Under the pieces are notes generated by a model. It ran no database searches, was not told the origin of the DNA, and worked only from the letters and a program-made list of their open reading frames with translations. The translations under genes were made by a program, and so were the position numbers. From assembly GCF_000761215.1 (NCBI RefSeq), contig NZ_CP009438.1, positions 5,556,001 to 5,620,000 on the forward strand: a DNA stretch of 64,000 nucleotides, given 5' to 3'. Below are positions 56,481-64,000 of this stretch, one piece after another; position 1 is the stretch's first letter, and each line of letters begins with the position of its first letter. This DNA is from Streptomyces glaucescens (lineage in GTDB: Bacteria > Actinomycetota > Actinomycetes > Streptomycetales > Streptomycetaceae).

Positions 56481-57856
56481 CGTCCCGTAGCTCCAAGGCG
56501 ACGGCCCGCACCTCTTCGGAGGCGCGGGCCGTCGCCCGTACCCAAACCCTGATCAAGGGCAGCAACGGCATCGGCACCGTCCGCAAGACCGTCCTCCCGG
56601 GCGGCTTGCGCATCGTCACCGAGACCCTGCCCTCGGTCCGCTCCGCGACCTTCGGCATCTGGGCGCACGTCGGCTCCCGCGACGAGACCCCCGCGCTGAA
56701 CGGAGCCACGCACTACCTGGAGCACCTGCTCTTCAAGGGCACGCACCGCAGGTCCGCCCTGGACATCTCCTCCGCCGTCGACGCCGTCGGCGGCGAGATG
56801 AACGCGTTCACGGCCAAGGAGTACACGTGCTACTACGCGCGCGTGCTCGACACCGACCTGCCGCTCGCCATCGACGTCGTCTGCGACATGCTCACGGACT
56901 CCGTGATCCGCGAGGAGGACGTCGACGTCGAGCGCGGGGCCATCCTCGAAGAGATCGCCATGACCGAGGACGACCCGGGCGACTGCGTGCACGACCTGTT
57001 CGCGCACACCATGTTCGGCGACAACCCCCTCGGCCGCCCGGTCCTCGGCACCGTCGACACGGTCAACGCCCTCGGCGCCGACCGCATCCGCCGCTTCTAC
57101 AAGAAGCACTACGACCCGACGCACCTGGTGGTCGCCTGCGCCGGCAACATCGACCACAACAAGGTCGTACGCCAGGTCCGCGCCGCCTTCGAGAAGGCCG
57201 GCGCCCTCAAGGACCCGGACGCCCGCCCGGCCGGCCCGCGCACCGGGCGGCGCACCGTGCGCACCGCCGGCCGCGTCGAACTGCTCGGCCGCAAGACCGA
57301 GCAGGCGCACATCGTGCTCGGCATGCCCGGCCTGGCCCGCACGGACGACCGCCGCTGGGCCCTGGGCGTGCTGAACACCGCCCTCGGCGGAGGCATGTCC
57401 TCCCGGCTCTTCCAGGAGGTCCGCGAGAAGCGCGGCCTCGCCTACAGCGTGTACTCGTACACCTCGGGGTTCGCCGACTGCGGCCTGTTCGGCGTGTACG
57501 CGGGCTGCCGCCCGTCGCAGGTGCACGACGTGCTGAAGATCTGCCGCGACGAGCTGGACCACGTCGCCGAGCACGGCCTGTCCGACGAGGAGATCGACCG
57601 CGCCATCGGCCAGCTGCGCGGCTCCACCGTCCTCGGCCTGGAGGACACCGGCGCGCTGATGAACCGTATCGGCAAGAGCGAGCTGTGCTGGGGCGAGCAG
57701 ATGTCCGTCGACGACATGCTGGCCCGGATAGCCTCGGTCACCCCGGACGACGTCCGCGAGGTCGCCCGCGACATCCTGGGCCGGCGGCCCTCGCTGTCGG
57801 TCATCGGCCCGCTGAAGGACAAGCAGGCCGCGCGGCTGCACGACGCCGTGGCCTAG
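56477..57856 (+). CDS. M16 zinc peptidase (processing-peptidase type)
   Basis: This 459-residue protease belongs to the M16 family of mitochondrial processing peptidases. The inverted zinc motif HYLEH (His79, Glu82, His83) is present, with the distal Glu in ERGAILEEI near residue 159. The second half is the catalytically inactive repeat with the family RSSR-like and GLAYSVYSYTSG blocks. It overlaps pnp by 4 bases (GTGA), so they are co-translated, an arrangement conserved in actinobacteria. Substrates are unknown. No signal peptide is seen, so it likely acts in the cytosol. Confidence 0.92.
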   Translation: MTSRSSKATARTSSEARAVARTQTLIKGSNGIGTVRKTVLPGGLRIVTETLPSVRSATFGIWAHVGSRDETPALNGATHYLEHLLFKGTHRRSALDISSAVDAVGGEMNAFTAKEYTCYYARVLDTDLPLAIDVVCDMLTDSVIREEDVDVERGAILEEIAMTEDDPGDCVHDLFAHTMFGDNPLGRPVLGTVDTVNALGADRIRRFYKKHYDPTHLVVACAGNIDHNKVVRQVRAAFEKAGALKDPDARPAGPRTGRRTVRTAGRVELLGRKTEQAHIVLGMPGLARTDDRRWALGVLNTALGGGMSSRLFQEVREKRGLAYSVYSYTSGFADCGLFGVYAGCRPSQVHDVLKICRDELDHVAEHGLSDEEIDRAIGQLRGSTVLGLEDTGALMNRIGKSELCWGEQMSVDDMLARIASVTPDDVREVARDILGRRPSLSVIGPLKDKQAARLHDAVA

Positions 57857-57881
57857 TCACCTCCCGTTAGGAAGCAACAAG

Positions 57882-58634
57882 ATGAGCAAGCTGCGCGTGG
57901 CGGTCCTCGGTGCCAAGGGCCGGATCGGATCCGAGGCGGTCCGGGCGGTCGAGGCCGCCGAGGACATGGAGCTGGTCGCCGCCCTCGGCCGGGGCGACAC
58001 CCTGGAGACGCTGACCACGGCAGGCGCCCAGGTCGCCGTCGAGCTGACCACGCCCGACTCGGTGATGGCCAACCTCGACTTCTGCGTGCGTCACGGCATC
58101 CACGCCGTCGTCGGTACGACGGGCTGGACCGAGGACCGTCTCGCGCAGCTGAACGGCTGGCTGGCCGACTCCCCGCGGACGGGCGTCCTGATCGCCCCGA
58201 ACTTCTCCATCGGAGCGGTTTTGACGATGAAGTTCGCGCAGATCGCCGCGCCGTACTTCGAGTCGGTCGAGGTCGTCGAACTGCATCACCCGAACAAGGT
58301 CGACGCCCCCAGCGGCACCGCCACCCGCACCGCCCAGCTCATCGCCGAGGCCCGCCGCGCCGCCGGTACCGCGCCGGCCCCGGACGCCACGGCGACCGCC
58401 CTGGACGGCGCGCGCGGCGCGAACGTCGACGGCGTGCCCGTCCACGCGGTCCGCCTGCGCGGGCTCCTGGCCCACCAGGAGGTGCTGCTGGGCGGCGAGG
58501 GCGAGACCCTCACCGTCCGGCACGACTCGCTGCACCACAGCAGCTTCATGCCCGGCATCCTGCTGGGCGCCCGCCGTGTGGTGACCACCCCTGGCCTCAC
58601 CTTCGGCCTGGAACACTTCCTGGACCTGGGCTGA
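57882..58634 (+). CDS. dapB: 4-hydroxy-tetrahydrodipicolinate reductase
   Basis: DapB makes tetrahydrodipicolinate for lysine and meso- or LL-diaminopimelate, and thus cell wall. The 250-residue protein has the NAD(P)-binding loop VLGAKGRIGSEAV at the N-terminus, the NFSIGAV block, and the substrate motif HHPNKVDAPSGTA with its conserved Lys. The ATG at 57882 follows TAGGAAGC. It lies 25 bases after the M16 gene. dapA, which supplies its substrate, is about 2.5 kb downstream in the window. Confidence 0.97.
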   Translation: MSKLRVAVLGAKGRIGSEAVRAVEAAEDMELVAALGRGDTLETLTTAGAQVAVELTTPDSVMANLDFCVRHGIHAVVGTTGWTEDRLAQLNGWLADSPRTGVLIAPNFSIGAVLTMKFAQIAAPYFESVEVVELHHPNKVDAPSGTATRTAQLIAEARRAAGTAPAPDATATALDGARGANVDGVPVHAVRLRGLLAHQEVLLGGEGETLTVRHDSLHHSSFMPGILLGARRVVTTPGLTFGLEHFLDLG

Positions 58635-58642
58635 CCGGCACC

Positions 58643-59095
58643 ATGCGAGCCAAGCTGTCCTACGCCGTCACGGCCGCCGTCCTGGTGTTCTACTTCCTCC
58701 TGGTCGGCAGCCGCGGCGTCCTGCTCATCCAGACCGGCACGCCGCTCACCGTGACCTTCGGCGTCGCGGTGCTGGTCCTGCCGGTCATCGGGGTGTGGTT
58801 CCTGTGGAAGAACACGCAGTTCGTCCGCAAGGCCAACGCCCTCGCCGCCGAACTCGACGCCGAGGGCGGACTCCCCGTCGATGAACTGAAGCGCCTGCCC
58901 AGCGGCCGGATCGACCGCGACTCGGCCGACGAGGTGTTCGCCCGTCGCCGGGCCGAGACCGAGGCGGCACCGGACGACTGGCGCACCTGGTTCCGCCTCG
59001 CCGTCGCCTACCACGACGCCCGCGACACCCCGCGCGCCCGCAAGGCGATGCAGCGCGCCATCGCCCTGCACGACGGCAAGGCCGCCGAGGTCTGA
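58643..59095 (+). CDS. Small membrane protein with TPR-like tail
   Basis: This 150-residue protein has two membrane helices (LSYAVTAAVLVFYFLLVGSRGV and VTFGVAVLVLPVIGVWFLW), then a soluble helical tail whose end (WRTWFRLAVAYHDARDTPRARKAMQRAI) looks like one tetratricopeptide repeat. It lies 8 bases after dapB, so it belongs to the same operon. Function unknown. Confidence 0.8.
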   Translation: MRAKLSYAVTAAVLVFYFLLVGSRGVLLIQTGTPLTVTFGVAVLVLPVIGVWFLWKNTQFVRKANALAAELDAEGGLPVDELKRLPSGRIDRDSADEVFARRRAETEAAPDDWRTWFRLAVAYHDARDTPRARKAMQRAIALHDGKAAEV

Positions 59096-59111
59096 GCCGC
59101 ACCCAGCGCGC

Positions 59112-59162
59112 ACACGGCGGAGGGGCCGGACCGCACACCGCGGTCCGGCCCCTCCGCCGTGT
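59112..59162. terminator. Bidirectional terminator after the dapB operon
   Basis: A perfect 23-bp stem (59112-59134 with 59140-59162) and 5-base loop between convergent genes. Confidence 0.9.
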
Positions 59163-59171
59163 TCTGCGGGC

Positions 59172-59723
59172 TCAGCCGCGCCCGTACTCCGCCGCCCACG
59201 CCTCCACCGCGTCCGCCGCCCGGTCGAAAGCCTCGACCCGGCCCAGGAAGTCGGCGTTGTGCGTGGTCAGCAGCGGCGGCAGATCGCCGCCCGGCCGGCC
59301 GTCGCGGACGAGGGCCAGCGCCTGTCCCTGCACCGTGCGCGGCAGCCCCAGCCAGCGCACCGGCTGCTGCACCGTCCGCACGGCCACCCGGTCCCAGGAC
59401 ATCGTGCGGGTGCGGAAGAAGCCCGCCCGGCGCAGCCCCCGCGTGCTCACCCAGACGCCCATGCGCAGCATCCGCAGGGCGACGGCGATCATCACCAGCG
59501 CGATGCCGAAGACCGCCCCGCCCTCGGCGGGGGTGCCGGTCAGCGCGATGACGACCGCCGCGAACAGCACGTACGAGGCGAGCAGCAGCCAGATCGCCGC
59601 CACGCCCACCCGCCAGGGACCGGGCCGGTAGGGGCGCCGCCAGCGGTCTCGGTCGTCGAACGGCAGGGCGACGTCCTCCGCCGCGTCGAAGGCTCGGTCG
59701 GCCGTCAGAAAGGGCAGGGGCAC
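59172..59723 (-). CDS. Membrane protein with PH-like domain
   Basis: This 183-residue protein has two membrane helices at about residues 37-62 and 68-86 (VGVAAIWLLLASYVLFAAVVIAL and GIALVMIAVALRML), followed by a beta-rich region (VWVSTRGLRRAGFFRTRTMSWDRVAVRTV) that resembles bacterial PH domains. It converges on the dapB operon and has no linked partner. Function unknown. Confidence 0.75.
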   Translation of the reverse strand: MPLPFLTADRAFDAAEDVALPFDDRDRWRRPYRPGPWRVGVAAIWLLLASYVLFAAVVIALTGTPAEGGAVFGIALVMIAVALRMLRMGVWVSTRGLRRAGFFRTRTMSWDRVAVRTVQQPVRWLGLPRTVQGQALALVRDGRPGGDLPPLLTTHNADFLGRVEAFDRAADAVEAWAAEYGRG

Positions 59724-59822
59724 GTCGGGTCCTCACTCGATCCAGGCGCGGGCTGTGCCCGTGAGGCTATCGATCCGGATGCCGGCCCACCACCCTCGGG
59801 GGGCCGTCCGGGTCGGCCGGGC

Positions 59823-60062
59823 TCAGCGCCCGTCGGACGCCTGGGACTGCTGGGCCGGAGTGGACGCCTGGTCGAGCTCCAGTGCCGGCGTCCCCACCAC
59901 CAGGGAGCCCACCAGCGCGGCGACGATGGTCAGGCCGAGCAGCGTGCGCCCGGCCAGCTCACCGAGGGACGCCCGCTCAGGGGGCGGGGGAGTGACGTTG
60001 CTGCGGAACCTGTCGGCTTCGGCGACGAAGGCGAAGGGCACGGGCTCGCGCCGACGGAACAT
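59823..60062 (-). CDS. Small membrane protein divergent from thyX
   Basis: This 79-residue protein has one membrane helix near its middle (LAGRTLLGLTIVAALVGSLVVG) and a short Gln/Ser-rich extracellular tail. The ATG at 60062 has GAGGAG 11 bases upstream. It is transcribed away from thyX across a 153-base gap. It is short, but the ribosome binding site and helix argue that it is real. Function unknown. Confidence 0.6.
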   Translation of the reverse strand: MFRRREPVPFAFVAEADRFRSNVTPPPPERASLGELAGRTLLGLTIVAALVGSLVVGTPALELDQASTPAQQSQASDGR

Positions 60063-60146
60063 GGGGGCACTCGCTCCTCTCCGGGGATCGGGTCGATGGT
60101 TGTCACCGACACAGACGCGTGAGTACCCGGAGAGGTGCCCGATTAC

Positions 60147-60162
60147 CGGGAAAAACTTCCCG
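60147..60162. promoter_or_regulatory. Inverted repeat in the thyX promoter region
   Basis: CGGGAA-AAAC-TTCCCG is a perfect 6-bp inverted repeat 54 bases before the thyX start, in AT-richer DNA. It may be a regulator site or part of a leader hairpin. Confidence 0.35.
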
Positions 60163-60215
60163 TATGGCACTGAGTAAAGTGGACGCCGCACCCCAGCCGT
60201 GACGGAAGGATCCTC

Positions 60216-60956
60216 TTGACCCCCGCCGACGCCCCCCACTCCGACATCACCCTGCGCAGTGACGTCACGGTCGAGCTGGTGAAGTCCAGCGCGTCCGACT
60301 CGGACGTCCTGTTCGCCGCTCGTGTCTCGACCCTCGGCGAGCAGTCCCTCGCCGAGCTCCAGAAGGACCCCGAGCGCTCCAAGGGACTGATCAACTACCT
60401 GATGAGGGACCGGCACGGCAGCCCCTTCGAGCACAACTCGATGACCTTCCTGATCAGCGCCCCGATCTTCGTCTTCCGCGAGTTCATGCGGCACCGCGTC
60501 GGCTGGTCGTACAACGAGGAATCGGGACGCTACCGCGAGCTGGAGCCGGTCTTCTACGTGCCCGACGCCTCCCGGAAGCTGGTCCAGGAGGGCCGCCCGG
60601 GCAAGTACACGTTCGTCGAGGGGACGCCGGCGCAGTACGACACGGTCCACCGGGTGCTCGACGAGTCCTACCAGCAGGCCTACGCCGCCTACCAGAAGCT
60701 CCTCGCCGAGGGCGTGGCCCGCGAGGTCGCCCGCTCGGTCCTCCCCGTCGGCCTGTTCTCCTCGATGTACGCCACCTGCAACGCACGCTCGCTGATGCAC
60801 TTCCTCGGTCTGCGCACCCAGCACGAGCTGGCGAAGGTGCCGTCCTTCCCGCAGCGGGAGATCGAGATGGTCGGCGAGAAGATGGAGGCGGAGTGGGCCC
60901 GGCTCATGCCGCTCACCTACGCCGCCTTCAATGCGAACGGACGTGTGGCGCCGTAG
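60216..60956 (+). CDS. thyX: Flavin-dependent thymidylate synthase
   Basis: ThyX makes dTMP from dUMP using FAD and NADPH, and is unrelated to ThyA. The signature RHRVGWSYNEESGRY lies at residues 92-106, and the length of 246 residues is normal. It starts with TTG at 60216, six bases after GGAAGGA. No ATG or GTG is available near this site. The enzyme is essential where thyA is absent, but whether this genome has thyA cannot be seen here. dapA follows after a regulatory gap. Confidence 0.96.
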   Translation: MTPADAPHSDITLRSDVTVELVKSSASDSDVLFAARVSTLGEQSLAELQKDPERSKGLINYLMRDRHGSPFEHNSMTFLISAPIFVFREFMRHRVGWSYNEESGRYRELEPVFYVPDASRKLVQEGRPGKYTFVEGTPAQYDTVHRVLDESYQQAYAAYQKLLAEGVAREVARSVLPVGLFSSMYATCNARSLMHFLGLRTQHELAKVPSFPQREIEMVGEKMEAEWARLMPLTYAAFNANGRVAP

Positions 60957-61014
60957 CGCACCCGTTCCCCATGGGCGGGCACAGATGTGCGGTCAGCCGC
61001 GTGAAGTGTCCGTA

Positions 61015-61044
61015 TTGCGGCATTTGGTGAAGTTCATCTAGCCT
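61015..61044 (+). promoter_or_regulatory. Promoter upstream of the dapA hairpin
   Basis: -35 TTGCGG (61015-61020), 18-base spacer, -10 TAGCCT (61039-61044). Transcription would begin near 61051, just before a strong hairpin. Confidence 0.5.
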
Positions 61045-61050
61045 GATCAA

Positions 61051-61103
61051 ACGGACCCGGCACTGCTTGAACCCCCGAGCAGGCAGTGCCGGGATCCCCC
61101 TTT
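61051..61103 (+). ncRNA. Possible short RNA or attenuator leader upstream of dapA
   Basis: The hairpin has a perfect 11-bp stem (61056-61066 with 61083-61093) and a loop with a run of five C. It is followed by CCCCCTTTG, as in a terminator. With the promoter just upstream, the product would be a transcript of about 50 bases. It could instead simply end thyX transcription. Confidence 0.35.
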
Positions 61104-61153
61104 GTCCTGACGTACCCCTCCCCCCGAGGGCAGACCGCGCCTTGAGCAACGAG

Positions 61154-61159
61154 TAGCGT
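61154..61159 (+). promoter_or_regulatory. -10 element TAGCGT giving leaderless dapA mRNA
   Basis: TAGCGT ends 7 bases before the dapA ATG, and no ribosome binding site precedes that ATG. A weak -35 (CAGACC) lies at 61131-61136, 17 bases upstream. Confidence 0.5.
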
Positions 61160-61166
61160 GTAACCC

Positions 61167-62066
61167 ATGGCTCCGACCTCCACTCCGCAGACCCCCTTCG
61201 GGCGGGTCCTCACCGCCATGGTCACGCCCTTCACGGCGGACGGCGCACTCGACCTCGACGGCGCGCAGCGGCTCGCCTCGCACCTGGTGGACGCAGGCAA
61301 CGACGGCCTGATCATCAACGGCACCACCGGCGAGTCCCCGACCACCAGCGACGCGGAGAAATCGGACCTCGTACGAGCCGTACTGGAGGCGGTCGGCGAC
61401 CGCGCCCACATCGTGGCCGGGGTCGGCACCAACGACACCCGCCACAGCATCGAACTGGCCCGCGCCGCCGAGAAGACCGGCGCGCACGGCCTGCTCGTCG
61501 TCACGCCCTACTACAACAAGCCCCCGCAGGAAGGCCTCTACCGGCACTTCAAGGCGGTCGCCGACGCCACCGGGCTGCCGGTCATGCTCTACGACATCCC
61601 CGGCCGCAGCGGCGTCCCGATCAACACCGAGACGCTGGTCCGCCTCGCCGAGCACCCGCGGATCGTCGCCAACAAGGACGCCAAGGGCGACCTCGGCCGC
61701 GCCGGCTGGGCGATCGCCCAGTCCGGCCTCGCCTGGTACTCCGGCGACGACATGCTCAACCTGCCGCTGCTCTCCGTGGGCGCGGTCGGCTTCGTCTCCG
61801 TCGTCGGCCACGTGGTCACCCCGGACCTGCGGGCCCTCGTCGAGGCCTTCTTCTCCGGCGACGTCCAGAAGGCCACCGAGATCCACCAGAAGCTGCTCCC
61901 GGTCTACACCGGCATGTTCCGCACCCAGGGCGTCATGACCACCAAGGCCGCGCTCGCCCTCCAGGGACTGCCCGGCGGACCGCTGCGCCCGCCCATGGTC
62001 GAACTCACCGCCCAGGAGATCGAGCAACTCAAGATCGATCTTGCTGCCGGCGGGGTACAGCTCTGA
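61167..62066 (+). CDS. dapA: 4-hydroxy-tetrahydrodipicolinate synthase
   Basis: DapA condenses pyruvate with aspartate semialdehyde, starting the lysine and diaminopimelate branch. The 299-residue TIM-barrel has GTTGESPT near residue 52, the Tyr of LYDIPGRSG (Tyr142), and the Schiff-base Lys170 in RIVANKDAKG. The ATG at 61167 has no ribosome binding site, and a -10 element 7 bases upstream suggests a leaderless mRNA. dapB is about 2.5 kb upstream. Confidence 0.96.
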   Translation: MAPTSTPQTPFGRVLTAMVTPFTADGALDLDGAQRLASHLVDAGNDGLIINGTTGESPTTSDAEKSDLVRAVLEAVGDRAHIVAGVGTNDTRHSIELARAAEKTGAHGLLVVTPYYNKPPQEGLYRHFKAVADATGLPVMLYDIPGRSGVPINTETLVRLAEHPRIVANKDAKGDLGRAGWAIAQSGLAWYSGDDMLNLPLLSVGAVGFVSVVGHVVTPDLRALVEAFFSGDVQKATEIHQKLLPVYTGMFRTQGVMTTKAALALQGLPGGPLRPPMVELTAQEIEQLKIDLAAGGVQL

Positions 62067-62226
62067 CAACAGACTTCGCGAAGCCGCCGCTTCGCAGCAA
62101 CGAGCTCCACAACTGAATAACGCAGGCCACCGGTGCCTGCACCCACAACGACAACTGCTTCTGCACGAACGTCACGCGCGCCACGTGCCCCACCGGTACG
62201 TGGCGCGTGTGTGTGAGGAGAGTCTT

Positions 62227-63912
62227 TTGAGCCATCCGCATCCTGAACTCGGCCCGCCCCCGCCGCTGCCCGCGGGCGGCCTGCGCGTCACTCCGCTCGG
62301 CGGCCTCGGCGAGATCGGCCGCAACATGACGGTCTTCGAGTACGACGGCCGCCTGCTGATCGTCGACTGCGGAGTGCTCTTCCCCGAGGAGGAGCAGCCC
62401 GGAATCGACCTGATCCTGCCGGACTTCTCCTCCATCCGGGACCGCCTCGACGACATCGAGGGCATCGTCCTCACCCACGGCCACGAGGACCACATCGGCG
62501 GCGTCCCGTTCCTCCTGCGCGAGAAGCCGGACATCCCGCTGATCGGCTCCAAGCTGACCCTCGCCCTGATCGAGGCCAAGCTCCAGGAGCACCGCATCCG
62601 CCCCTACACCCTGGAGGTGGCGGAGGGGGACCGCGAGCGCCTCGGCCCCTTCGACTGCGAGTTCGTCGCGGTCAACCACTCCATCCCGGACGCCCTCGCG
62701 GTCGCCATCCGCACCCCCGCGGGCATGGTCGTGCACACCGGCGACTTCAAGATGGACCAGCTGCCGCTGGACAACCGCCTCACCGACCTGCACGCGTTCG
62801 CCCGGCTGAGCGAGGAAGGCATCGACCTCCTCCTCTCCGACTCCACGAACGCCGAGGTCCCCGGCTTCGTCCCGCCGGAGCGCGACATCTCGGGCGTCCT
62901 GCGCCAGGTCTTCGCGAACGCCCGCAAGCGGATCATCGTCGCCAGCTTCGCCAGCCACGTCCACCGCATCCAGCAGATCCTGGACGCGGCCCACGAGTAC
63001 GGGCGCCGCGTGGCCTTCGTCGGCCGCTCCATGGTCCGCAACATGGGCATCGCCCGTGACCTCGGCTACCTGCGCGTCCCGCCGGGCCTGGTCGTGGACG
63101 TCCGCACGCTCGACGACCTCCCGGACCACGAGGTGGTCCTGGTCTGCACGGGCTCCCAGGGCGAACCGATGGCGGCCCTGTCCCGCATGGCCAACCGGGA
63201 CCACCAGATCCGCATCGTCCACGGCGACACGGTGATCCTGGCGTCCTCCCTGATCCCGGGCAACGAGAACGCGGTCTACCGCGTGATCAACGGCCTGACC
63301 CGCTGGGGCGCCCACGTCGTCCACAAGGGCAACGCCAAGGTGCACGTCTCCGGCCACGCCTCCGCGGGCGAGCTGCTGTACTTCTACAACATCTGCCGCC
63401 CGAAGAACCTGATGCCGGTCCACGGCGAATGGCGCCACCTGCGCGCCAACGCCGAACTGGGTGCCCTCACGGGTGTCCCGCACGACCGCATCGTCATCGC
63501 CGAGGACGGCGTCGTCGTCGACCTCGTCGAGGGCAAGGCCAAGATCTCCGGCAAGGTCCAGGCGGGATACGTCTACGTCGACGGACTGTCGGTCGGCGAC
63601 GTCGGCGAGCCGGCGCTGAAGGACCGGAAGATCCTCGGCGAGGAAGGCATCATCTCGGTCTTCGTCGTCGTGGACTCCTCCACCGGAAAGATCACCGGCG
63701 GTCCGCACGTCCAGGCCCGTGGCTCCGGCATCGAGGACTCCGCCTTCGACGCGGTCCTGCCGAAGATCACCGAGGTCCTGGAGCGCTCGGCCCAGGACGG
63801 CGTGGTCGAGCCCCACCAGCTCCAGCAGCTCATCCGCCGGACGCTGGGCAAGTGGGTCTCGGACACCTACCGCCGCAGGCCGATGATCCTGCCCGTGGTC
63901 GTGGAGGTCTGA
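62227..63912 (+). CDS. rnj: Ribonuclease J
   Basis: RNase J is a metallo-beta-lactamase/beta-CASP nuclease with endo- and 5'-exonuclease activity, which matures and degrades mRNA and rRNA. The 561-residue protein has the zinc motif THGHEDHIGG (His84, His86, Asp88, His89), the later HTGDFK and SDSTNAE blocks, and the beta-CASP part with ASFASHVHRIQQI and HVSGHAS. It starts with TTG at 62227, six bases after GAGGAG. Its neighbour dapA is 160 bases upstream, as in other Streptomyces. A strong hairpin follows. Confidence 0.96.
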   Translation: MSHPHPELGPPPPLPAGGLRVTPLGGLGEIGRNMTVFEYDGRLLIVDCGVLFPEEEQPGIDLILPDFSSIRDRLDDIEGIVLTHGHEDHIGGVPFLLREKPDIPLIGSKLTLALIEAKLQEHRIRPYTLEVAEGDRERLGPFDCEFVAVNHSIPDALAVAIRTPAGMVVHTGDFKMDQLPLDNRLTDLHAFARLSEEGIDLLLSDSTNAEVPGFVPPERDISGVLRQVFANARKRIIVASFASHVHRIQQILDAAHEYGRRVAFVGRSMVRNMGIARDLGYLRVPPGLVVDVRTLDDLPDHEVVLVCTGSQGEPMAALSRMANRDHQIRIVHGDTVILASSLIPGNENAVYRVINGLTRWGAHVVHKGNAKVHVSGHASAGELLYFYNICRPKNLMPVHGEWRHLRANAELGALTGVPHDRIVIAEDGVVVDLVEGKAKISGKVQAGYVYVDGLSVGDVGEPALKDRKILGEEGIISVFVVVDSSTGKITGGPHVQARGSGIEDSAFDAVLPKITEVLERSAQDGVVEPHQLQQLIRRTLGKWVSDTYRRRPMILPVVVEV

Positions 63913-63943
63913 CCTCCGGACGACCTCCCGTCCGCGCCAACTG

Positions 63944-63983
63944 GGAGCGGGGCACCTCGATTTGCATCGGGGCGCCCCGCTCC
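63944..63983 (+). terminator. Terminator after rnj
   Basis: An 18-bp stem with two G-U positions (63944-63961 with 63966-63983) and a 4-base loop, 31 bases past the stop. Confidence 0.8.
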
Positions 63984-64000
63984 AGTACGTTTACGTCCCT

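Overview
This window is the core of a Streptomyces chromosome, or that of a very close relative. GC content is very high. Most genes use GTG, ATG or TTG starts behind GGAG-type ribosome binding sites. The gene order dxr, site-2 protease, ispG, proS, rimP, nusA, ylxR, infB, DUF503, rbfA, truB, ribF, then an ESX locus, rpsO, pnp, dapB, thyX, dapA and RNase J is the arrangement I know from Streptomyces coelicolor and its relatives. I saw no tRNA, rRNA, insertion sequence, prophage or CRISPR array.

Layout. (1) 1-2639: the end of a polysaccharide-use cluster, with a partial GH95 glycosidase, a secreted GH12 glucanase and a LacI-family regulator that has two matching operators upstream of it. (2) 2888-12251: a large acyl-CoA dehydrogenase, then MEP isoprenoid genes (dxr, ispG) around a RseP/Rip1-type membrane protease, two GNAT acetyltransferases and proS. 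(3) 12289-14217: a minus-strand group with a kinase-fold protein lacking its catalytic residues, a ferritin-like protein and a lipoprotein. (4) 14436-21362: the rimP-nusA-ylxR-infB-DUF503-rbfA-truB translation cluster. (5) 21613-25350: a 1245-residue protein joining a catalytically dead trypsin-like domain to a P-loop NTPase and helical repeats. (6) ribF. (7) 26556-53388: a type VII (ESX) secretion locus of about 27 kb. (8) 53656-63912: rpsO, pnp, an M16 peptidase, dapB, small membrane proteins, thyX (TTG start), dapA and RNase J (TTG start).

The ESX locus holds all the membrane parts: EccB, EccC with three ATPase domains, EccD and EccE. It also has two membrane-anchored mycosins, a tandem pair of WXG100 proteins, an EspI-like ParA/MinD ATPase with a Pro/Gln-rich N-terminus of about 640 residues, and a membrane-anchored protein of probable beta-propeller type. 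No EccA was seen. Between the two mycosins lie two divergent modules. Each starts with a small helical protein followed by a large protein with a WXG motif (770 and 614 residues). The 770-residue module continues into two lipoproteins. This resembles the layout of type VII substrates with a partner and accessory or immunity genes, and it is the most novel-looking part of the window. A BldB-like DUF397 gene closes the locus, linking it to the developmental programme.

Regulatory signals worth noting are the LacI operators, three overlapping micro-ORFs upstream of infB, a promoter plus hairpin upstream of dapA that could make a short RNA, structured leader DNA upstream of pnp, a strong-looking promoter with an AT-rich inverted repeat in the ESX substrate region, and a direct repeat between eccC and eccD. 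Function calls rest on motifs and gene order read by eye. No database search was run.
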